From Paguma larvata (Eukaryota > Chordata > Mammalia > Carnivora > Viverridae): 64,000 nucleotides of DNA. Shown one piece after another: positions 56,890-64,000 of this stretch. Location: the NCBI GenBank assembly GCA_030068075.1, contig CM057844.1, positions 3,596,001-3,660,000 of the forward strand, in the 5' to 3' direction. Position numbers and translations under genes: made by a program. The notes under the pieces were generated by a model, which saw nothing but the letters and a program-made list of their open reading frames with translations, made no database searches and was not told the origin of the DNA. How positions within the stretch are numbered: position 1 is the first letter of the stretch; each line of letters opens with the position of its first letter.

Positions 56890-57880
56890 TGAGTGGAGAA
56901 TCCTACTACAAGTATATAAACAACTCACAAAGCTCAACACCCAAAAATAAAATAATCCAATTAAAAAATGGGCAGAAGACATGAACAGACATTTCTCCAG
57001 CAAAGAAATCCAGATGGCCAACAGATACATGAAAAGATGTTCATCATTACTTACCATCAGGGAAATGCAAATCAAAACTACAATGAGATATCACCTTACA
57101 CCTGTCAGAATAGCTAAATTCAACAACACAAGAAACAACAGGTGTTAGCAAGGATGTGGAGAAAAAGGAACACCTGTGCAATGTCGGTGGGAATGCAAAC
57201 TGGTGCAGCCACTGTGGAAAACAGTATGGAGAATCCTCAAAAGTTTTAAAATAGAACTATCTACAATCCAGCAATTGCACTGCTAGGTATTTACTCATAG
57301 AATACAAAAACACCAATTCAAAGGTATTCAGCATTATTTATAATACCCAAATTATGGAAGTAACCCAAGTGTCCAGACATTGATGAATGGATAAAGAAGA
57401 TGTGGTATATATTGGTATATATGTGTGTGTGTTTATATACATATAAACACAATGGAACAGTATTCAGTCATAAAAAAGAATGAAATTTTGCCATTTGCAA
57501 CAAAATGGATGGAGCTAGAGAGTGTAATGCTAAGTGAAATAAGTCAGTCAGAGAAAAACAAATACCATATGATTTCACTCATATATGGAATTTAAGAAAC
57601 AAAACAAATGAGCAAAGGGAGGGGGAAGGGAGAGAGAGAGAGAAAGAGAGAGAGAGAGAAATCAGGAAGTAGATTCTTAACTACAGAGAACAAACTGATG
57701 GTTACCAGAGGTGGCGGAGGGGGATGGGTGAAATAGGTGATGGGGATTAAGGAATGCACTTGTGATGAGCACCGGGTAATGTATGGAATTGTTGAATCAC
57801 TATATTGTACACCTGAAACTAATATAGCACTGTATGTTAACTGGAATTTAAATTAAAAAAAATTAAAAATAAGCAAGCAG
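56890..57880 (+). mobile_element. L1 3' region (same subfamily as 37926-38880)
   Basis: AACTCACAAAGCTCAACACC, GACATTTCTCCAGCAAAGAA, ACCATCAGGGAAATGCAAAT, GAAACAACAGGTGTTAGCAA, CCAGCAATTGCACTGCTAGG, a GT/TA expansion (57405-57445), a 3' UTR with a GA tract (57611-57660), and TATATTGTACACCTGAAACT to ATTAAAAAAAATTAAAAATA. 5'-truncated. Confidence 0.94.
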
Positions 57881-58094
57881 TGAGGAGGCTTTAGTGGTGA
57901 GATTCTTGAGTAGGAAGTAGGGGTACACTGAATGGGCCCAGTTTTTTCTCCACTAGACTCTCAGCTGGTGATACAATAAGACTGAGGTTTGTAGATTTTC
58001 TGGTAAATATGATCTTTCTGGTTGAAGTCCTGGCTAAAAAAAAAAAAGGTAGTTACACATAAGTAGATAAGTAGTGACTTCAACTTATAAAAAA

Positions 58095-58965
58095 AGGAAT
58101 TAATTTTTTATTTTTTATTTTTATTTTTTTATTTGAGTATATTTAAGAAATAATATTACTTTAGTTTTGGATATACAACATAGCGATTCAACTTCTAAGT
58201 TATGCTGTGTACACCACAAGTGTAACTACCATCTATCACCATACAAGACTGTTAGAATATTATTGACTACATTCTTATGCTGTGCCTTTCGTCCTCATAA
58301 CTTGTTCATTCTGTAACTAGAAGCCTGTATCTCCCACTCTCCTTCATCAGCTTTGCTGATGCCCTCATTCCCCTCTCCTCAGGTTAACATAAGTTTTTCT
58401 TCTGTATTTACAGATCTGATGCTGATTTTTGCTTCTTTGTTACATTTATTTGGTTTGTTTTCTTGCTTTTTAGATTTTACATGTGAATGAAATAATATGG
58501 TATTTGTCTTTTTCAGTGTGACTTATTTCAGCATAATACTCCCTAGGTCCATTCATGTCACAAATGACATAACCACATCCTTTTGTGGCTGCATAATATT
58601 CCATTTTATTTATATTTATGTGGTATATATATCACATCTTTATTACCCATTTGTCTATTGACGGACACTTACTTTGTTTTCATATCTTGGCTATCGTCAA
58701 TAACGCTGCACCAACACAGGGGTGCATATATCTTTTTGAATTAATGTTTCTGTTTGTTTGTTTGTTTTTTCATAAATATCCAGTGTGGAATTATTAGATC
58801 ATGGCATTTCTATTTTTTCTTTCAGGAACTTTCATACTGTTTTCCACAGTGGCTGCCCCAGTTTGCATTCCTAGCAACAGTGCCTGAGAGTTCCTTTTTC
58901 TTCACATCCATGCTAACACTTATTATTTCTTGTCTTTTTTATTTTATCCATCCTGGAATTAATTT
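58095..58965 (-). mobile_element. L1 3' region, minus strand
   Basis: The T-rich tail at 58104-58140 precedes reverse 3' UTR and ORF2 text: ACATAGCGATTCAACTTCTA, TTACATGTGAATGAAATAAT, GGCTGCATAATATTCCATTT, TTGGCTATCGTCAATAACGC, CAGTGGCTGCCCCAGTTTGC. Together with 56890-57880 it forms a tail-to-tail pair. Confidence 0.92.
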
Positions 58966-59139
58966 TTTTTAATTAAAGCTTTCATGGAACACAAGAGCAC
59001 AAAAGAAGAAGCAAGCCTTCTCTGCTCAGTTGTAACTGATATGGGAGGCTTTGAGCTTCATTTGTTAGTTTCTTCATCTCCAGTTCCCAGAAGTCCTTGA
59101 GGGACCTTTTATGCATAAGAGAATACACAAGTTTTCATA

Positions 59140-59215
59140 AAACAGGAGTGCTCCAAACTGGCTACACATTAAAATCTCTAGGCAAATTTGTTAAAATACA
59201 AATCCAAAGAGTTAA
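59140..59215 (+). mobile_element. Possible MER5A-like DNA transposon scrap
   Basis: GCTCCAAACTGGCTACACAT, TAAAATCTCTAGGCAAATTT and GTTAAAATACAAAT resemble the first half of MER5A (hAT-Charlie). Short and weak. Confidence 0.35.
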
Positions 59216-59219
59216 AGAA

Positions 59220-59362
59220 AACCAGGAGGACAATGTTGAACAAATAGGAAACATCAATAAACAGAGATATATTATTAAAAGGAATCAGCAATTCTGGAGC
59301 TGAAGACATAATAACAGAAATGAAACACTCAATAGAGGATTTCAATAGAATATTTGAGCAAA
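59220..59362 (+). mobile_element. Old L1M ORF1 fragment, cut by a SINE
   Basis: GAACAAATAGGAAACATCAA, AGCAATTCTGGAGCTGAAGA, AATAACAGAAATGAAACACT and AATATTTGAGCAAACAGG follow L1M ORF1 order as at 46360-46440. Confidence 0.65.
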
Positions 59363-59580
59363 CAGGAGTGCCTCGGTGGCTCAGTCGGTTAAGTGTCTGA
59401 CTCTTGATTTTTGGCTCAGGTCATGATCTCATGGTTCAGGAGATGGAGGCCTGTGTGGCACTGTGCACTGACAGTACAAAGCCTGGTTGGGATCCTTTCC
59501 CGCTCTCTCTTCCCTTCCCCCACTGCCACACTCTCGCTCTCAAAATAAATCAATAAACATTAAAAATAGATAAATAAAAA
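59363..59580 (+). mobile_element. tRNA-Lys SINE
   Basis: CAGGAGTGCCTCGGTGGCTC head, TTTTTGGCTCAGGTCATGAT body, CT-rich tract with CGCTCTC, tail AAATAAATCAATAAACATTA. Confidence 0.93.
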
Positions 59581-59585
59581 TAAAA

Positions 59586-60930
59586 GCTACAGTAATTAAC
59601 ATAGCATTGTTGGTACAAAGACAGACAAGTATGTGAATGAAAGAGAACAGAGAATCCAGAAGCAGACCCACACACAGGACATCTGATATTACAAAGGTGC
59701 AAAGGCAATTCAGTGGAGAACAAATAGGTTTTTCAACAAGTTGTATGGAGCAATTGGATAGCTATATGCAAAAAAAAAAAAAAAAAAAGAACTTCAAATC
59801 CATACCTCACTTCCTATACAAAAATGAATTCAAAATGGATTGTAGACTTAAATATAAAACCTAAAACTATAAAACCTCTAGAAGAAAATATAGAATAAAA
59901 CCTCAGTGGCCTGGAGTTACACAAAAATTTCTTAGCTATGGCAGCAAAAGCATGGTCCATAAAGAACAAATTGGTCATTGAATTTCATCAAAATTAAAAC
60001 TTTTGCTCTCTGATCTACATTGTCGCATTCATAAAAGAATGAAAAGGCAAGCCACAGACTGGGGAAACATATTTACAAAGCATATATCTGACAATGGAGT
60101 TGTATAGAATATAGAACCCTCAAAACTCAGTAACTTTTAAAAATTTTTAAAAATGGACAAAACAGACACTTAATCAAGGAAGACACATGAATGGTAATCA
60201 CATGAAAAGTTTATCAACATTATAAGGGAAATGCAAATTAAAACCATATCACTAAACATCTGTTAGACTGGCTAAAATTAGAAAGACTGATCATATCAAA
60301 TGTTGGCAAGAATATGGCCCCATTCGCCACTCATGGGGATGTAAAATGATACAATCACTTTAGAAAACAGTTTGGTAGTTTCTTAAAAAGTTAAATTTAC
60401 ACATTCCATTTGATCCAGTAAAAATGAAACCATATATCCATTAAAAAAACACTTGTGATAAATGTTCATAATCACTTTATTTGTGTTAGCCTAAAACTGG
60501 AAATAAACCAAATGTCCATAAACTGGTGAATGCATAAACAAATGTGATATACCTATATGCAGCATATTACTGTTATCAAAAGGAAAAAGGAAAACTGACA
60601 AATACAACAGTATGTATAAATCTCAGAACAATTATGGTAAGTGAAAGAAACCATATATAAAAAAAGAGTATACCCTATATGATTCTATTTAATAAAATTC
60701 TGAAAAATTCTAATTAATTTTCAGATTTATAGTGCCATAATGCAGAAGGGTGGTTGCCTCTTGCAGAGTGGTAAGGAGGGGAACAGTTGCAGGCAAAGGC
60801 AAAGGGAGGGATATACAATGGTGCACAAATAAACTTTTGGAGGTAATAGATCTGTTCATGATCTTGATTGTAATGATAGTTTCATATGACAAAGAGAATC
60901 ACTTTACACACTTTAAATAAGTATGGGTTA
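59586..60930 (+). mobile_element. Old L1M ORF2 3' part and 3' UTR
   Basis: ACATAGCATTGTTGGTACAA, GAAGCAGACCCACACACAGG, AATTCAAAATGGATTGTAGA, AGAAAATATAGAATAAAACC, ATTTCATCAAAATTAAAACT, AAGGGAAATGCAAATTAAAA, AACCAAATGTCCATAAACTG and a 3' UTR with GGTTGCCTCTTGCAGAGTGG. An A run at 59770-59788 lies inside. The SINE upstream separates it from the ORF1 fragment. Confidence 0.9.
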
Positions 60931-61254
60931 TTATTATATGTCTACTAAACTTCAAGAATGCTCTTGGAAGCATGTCAGGAAGAAGAATGTAAGTCTTCAT
61001 TGTTCATCAAAAATTTACTAAATTTCTGTTATCTGTTTCTTATCCAAATCTTCTATCTCTTTTCTATTGATGCCTTGAAGGTGATAGATTTAATACTTTA
61101 TATTTTAATCCCTCATTTTGATATTTTTTTTGTTTATAAACTTTGGTTCCATTATAATATGAAGCAATAAGCAGACGTAGCCAAGCCTCTAAAGATTGTT
61201 AGGGAGCAGGTCCAGCCGCCATCAAAGCCAATACTCTTGATGCCTAGATCTTCA
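60931..61254. other. Low-repeat DNA, no feature recognised
   Basis: Nothing recognised. Confidence 0.4.
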
Positions 61255-61390
61255 TGCTAAAGTGTTACTGAAAATGTGTATTTCTGGGCCTCAGCCTGAC
61301 CTACTAAATCAAGGTCTCCAAGGATTGGCCTCAGGGTGGTTATTTCTAAATAAGCACCCGAGATGATCCTTAGGTACAGTGAGGCTTGAG
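61255..61390 (-). mobile_element. MER5A-like hAT-Charlie fragment
   Basis: ATTTCTGGGCCTCAGCCTGA, CCTACTAAATCAAGGTCTCC and AATAAGCACCCGAGATGATC follow MER5A order in reverse. Diverged. Confidence 0.5.
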
Positions 61391-61489
61391 AGTCTTTCAC
61401 TGTGACTAATTATTTAATCCAGATACCTTTCTGACCTCTACACCACAAGTGAATAAACTTCCTCTATAAGAGGCTACATAATTGCTTTA

Positions 61490-61601
61490 AACTGTCACAA
61501 CTCCTCAACTATGCCATAGAAGCAAGAAAGCAATTAAAGGCTAAAGTAAATGAATACCATGCTTGTGTCCAATAAAACTTTATTTACAAAATAGGCAGGA
61601 C
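61490..61601 (+). mobile_element. Non-autonomous DNA transposon 3' fragment (hAT-like, tentative)
   Basis: TGTCACAACTCCTCAACTAT, GCCATAGAAGCAAGAAAGCA and TTGTGTCCAATAAAACTTTA followed by TTTACAAAATAGGCAGG match a common mammalian DNA-transposon relic. A SINE interrupts it at 61602. Confidence 0.6.
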
Positions 61602-61707
61602 TAGGGGCACATAGGTGCTCACTTAAGCTTCCAACTCTTGACTTCAGTTAAGGTCATGATCTCCCGTTCCTGAGTTAGAACCCCATGTCAAGCTCTGCAC
61701 TTCCTTC
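61602..61707 (+). mobile_element. tRNA-Lys SINE, 3' half missing
   Basis: GGGGCACATAGGTGCTCACT head, CAACTCTTGACTTCAGTTAA, GGTCATGATCTCCCGTTCC and CCATGTCAAGCTCTGCAC are present. The CT tract and A tail are absent, so the copy was deleted or recombined after insertion. Confidence 0.82.
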
Positions 61708-62039
61708 AAGTCAGAGCTGCTGGCAAAGCCAGCACGTGCTCCTCTGCATACTGGGGCTGCACTCACAGTCACTACAGGACAGGGGGAGATTTCTTTTTAA
61801 CATTTGTTGCATGAAATCCAGGGTAATGGGAAAGCTCATCTAGCTGACCTGGACCCTAACCCTTGGGGAATATAGGGGCTGAAGGAGCCTCCTCGGGAAG
61901 CTCCCATGACTCTGGAGGTCAAATACAGAGCTGCTGAGTTCCTGCCCTCCCTAGTCCCTTCCCATTTTCTCCAACCTCTGCCCCATCTCTTGAGGTCATG
62001 ATTCTGGGGACCAAATGAAGTCCTGAAACAAATGTGTGC
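61708..62039. other. Low-repeat DNA, no feature recognised
   Basis: Nothing recognised. Confidence 0.4.
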
Positions 62040-62255
62040 CTAAAGCAAACAAGTGAGGCAAACAAGTGTTCAAATTGCAGCCCTGCTACTTTTAAGTCAG
62101 AGAATTTTAATGAACATATAAGAGATTATTCTTTCTGAACCTCAGTTTCTCCATTTTCAAAGCTGTGAATTGTGGATAATAATAAATATCTCAAAGAATT
62201 GTCCTGAGGTTTGAACAAAATGATAGAGATGAAAGCCTTGCAGAACAAGACATAC
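62040..62255 (+). mobile_element. MIR element
   Basis: TTCAAATTGCAGCCCTGCTA, CTGAACCTCAGTTTCTCCAT, TTGTGGATAATAATAAATAT and TGTCCTGAGGTTTGAACAAA follow MIR order in sense. Confidence 0.8.
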
Positions 62256-62283
62256 ACTCGATGTCAGCTTTTATAATTATATT

Positions 62284-62492
62284 AAAAAAATTTTTTTAAT
62301 GTTTATTTTTGAGACAGAGACAGAGCATGAGTGGGGGAGGGGCAGAGAGAGAGGGAGACACAGAATCCGAAGCAGGCTCCAGGCTCTGAGCTATAAGCAC
62401 AGAGCCCGACGCGGGGCTCGAACTCACAGACGGCGAGATCATGACCTGAGCCGAAGTCGGCCGCTCAACCAACTGAGCCACCCAGGCGCCCC
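62284..62492 (-). mobile_element. Youngest-looking tRNA-Lys SINE, perfect 12-bp target duplication
   Basis: The minus strand reads GGGGCGCCTGGGTGGCTCAG with an intact A box (TGGCTCAGTTGG, 62469-62480) and B box (GTTCGAGCC, 62415-62423), the RNA polymerase III promoter elements. CpGs are largely retained (GACGCGGGGCTCG, GACGGCGAG, GAAGTCGGCCGCTC on the plus strand). The duplication TATAATTATATT lies at 62272-62283 and 62493-62504 with no mismatch. Confidence 0.97.
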
Positions 62493-62544
62493 TATAATTA
62501 TATTTTAATAATGAAGAACATTAGAGACTAAGTGGACATGATTT

Positions 62545-62990
62545 CTGACTATCATTTTGAATACACTTTTTATTGCAGAAAAGTTCTAGATTTATACAAC
62601 ACTGGTGAAGATAGTATAGAAAGCTCATGTATACCCCCAAATCCAGTTTCCCCTGTTGGCAATATCGTACAGTTGTATGGCACATTTGTCACAATTAATG
62701 AACCCATATTGGTACATCCTTATGAACTAACATCCAAACTTGATTCAGATTTCCTTAGGTTTCTTGCTCATGCCCCCTTTCTGTCCCAGGACCCCATCCA
62801 GGTACCACGTTCCATTCAACCATCATGTTGTCACCTTCACCTTTTCCAGACTGTGACCACTTCTCAGACTGTCCTTGTTTTTCATGACCTGATAGTCTTT
62901 GAGGAGTGCTGACCAGGACTTTGTAGGATTATCCTTCATAGGAGCTTGTGGGGGTGTTTTCTTCATGGTCAGATTGGGATTACATAGAGT
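62545..62990 (-). mobile_element. Ancient repeat, probably an L1M-type 3' UTR (copy 3 of 3, reversed)
   Basis: CACTTTTTATTGCAGAAAAG, CAGTTTCCCCTGTTGGCAAT, CAGGACCCCATCCAGGTACC and TTTTTCATGACCTGATAGTC are the reverse of the family at 20585 and 28570. The 126-codon plus-strand frame across it (62532-62912) is incidental. Confidence 0.65.
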
Positions 62991-63479
62991 ATTTCAATTT
63001 GTCTTCTCTCTGTAACTTCCATCCACCATCATCCAGGTCTTCAATGATAGGTCCATGCTAATTTGCATAGCTGCCTTAAATTACTCAGAATAATAGGATG
63101 AGGATGGGAAAATGAGCCATTATTTAGAGAATAAAGTAGCAACAAGAAGGCATAAGGGGAACAGCATACTATCACTCCATGGAGCTTTCGTTTGCAAACA
63201 AAAATGTGGTTCTCACTTGTTACACATGTGCTTGTAGTAAAGTTAATTGGGGATTTTTATCCTAGGAAGGGGTACAACGTAACAGTTCTTACTAATTCCT
63301 TAACTGTAGGCAATCAATATTAATAAAAAGTTCTAACACTCATTGTTCATCGCCATTCTGTTGCATCATTTGCAGGCAGTTTACATCTCTGTGTCATAAA
63401 ATTTAAACAACAAGCTACTCCTTCAAGGTCAGTTAGCACAAACTTGAAAGATCTGAGTCAGGCCATCAATAAAATGTGG
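62991..63479. other. Low-repeat DNA
   Basis: Nothing recognised apart from an octamer-type ATTTGCAT at 63061-63068. Confidence 0.4.
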
Positions 63480-63800
63480 CAAAATGAAATCCAGGTGGAC
63501 AATCTGTCGCGTTCAAAAGTCTGAAATGAAATATGATCACCAAATGATACAGAAAATTTCAGCAGCTAAAATCCAGCTACATTACTTAGAAAAAGTTGCC
63601 TAAACTGGGATAACATCTGTTATAAATGCCAGAGATGCAGTCGCCATTAAACTGTATAAAATGTCCTTTAAGTGAAAACATCACACTTATTTTCCATCTA
63701 ATGTCAGGAGCCAAGGCATTTGCATATTATTGCAAAAGGCACACTGTCCAGAGGGTGTATATGACAGACTTTGATGAAGCTGAAGCCAATATCAAGTATG
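63480..63800. promoter_or_regulatory. Candidate conserved non-coding element (unproven)
   Basis: Non-repetitive text with GTGGACAATCTGTCGCG, CAGTCGCCATTAAACTGT, an octamer ATTTGCAT at 63718-63725 and ATTATTGCAAAAGGC just after. The octamer is a POU-factor site in known enhancers. Constraint is inferred from texture only. Confidence 0.33.
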
Positions 63801-64000
63801 ACTAAAAAGGAGAAATCTAATCTTGGCTTCTATCACCCACACACGTAACTCCCTCCATGGGAATAGCAACTAAACATGCATCTCAAAAACCGGGTATCTG
63901 CTCAAGTTCTTAAGAGTGAAAAAATACAGTTTCCTCATTTGTAAAGTGAGCAAGCAGTGCTAAATGATCTCCAGGGTCTCTTCCAGATTGAAAATCCTAA

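Noticed and set aside
62284..62492. tRNA-Lys-like heads of the SINEs as functional tRNA genes
   Set aside because: The A and B boxes are present but the heads run into the SINE body and do not form a complete cloverleaf with acceptor stem; they are SINE promoters.
62532..62912. 126-codon plus-strand frame
   Set aside because: It lies across an ancient repeat in antisense and matches that repeat's consensus order.

Overview
This window looks like non-coding nuclear DNA from a carnivoran mammal, most likely a cat or another feliform. The main evidence is 19 copies of a tRNA-Lys-derived SINE whose consensus (a GGGGCGCCTGGGTGGCTCAG-type head, a TCAGGTCATGATCTC-type body, a CT-rich stretch, then AATAAA/ATTAAA and an A tail) is the felid CAN-SINE type rather than the canine SINEC_Cf type. 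The young L1 3' ends are also of carnivoran type. I found no convincing intact protein-coding gene, rRNA, functional tRNA or CRISPR array. No bacterial or phage signature is present.

Layout. 1-4602 is the 5' two thirds of a minus-strand L1. It has a complete CpG-rich 5' UTR/promoter, an ORF1 with one visible stop, and a frame-shifted ORF2; it runs off the left edge. 4.6-15 kb is mostly low-repeat DNA carrying SINEs, MLT1, MIR and L2 remnants, one exon-like antisense frame (8668-8971) and a CpG-retaining segment (11040-11370). 15-18.2 kb is a mosaic of L1 fragments and SINEs. 18-37.9 kb is the least repetitive part, with L2, an old L1-type 3' family, microsatellites and purine tracts; 35270-35700 is the best candidate there for conserved regulatory sequence. 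37.9-61 kb is L1-dominated: old L1M 5' and ORF regions, carnivoran L1 3' ends in both orientations, a twin-primed (5'-inverted) L1, a Tigger relic, a solo MLT1 LTR and tandem SINEs. 61-64 kb has DNA-transposon scraps, the youngest-looking SINE (62284-62492, perfect 12-bp target duplication), another old L1-type 3' piece and a second candidate regulatory segment (63480-63800).

How it works together. There is no operon or pathway. The window is a record of successive L1-driven retrotransposition (L1 itself and SINEs moved by L1) on an older background of L2, MIR, MaLR and DNA transposons. Several insertions keep target-site duplications that order them in time. I did not find a previously undescribed biological system. 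The most useful leads are the repeated units in the L1 promoter, a site hit twice in series by an L1 and a SINE, a SINE with a second copy of its own head in its tail, and three segments worth testing for conservation. Repeat family names come from memory of consensus sequences, not from a search.
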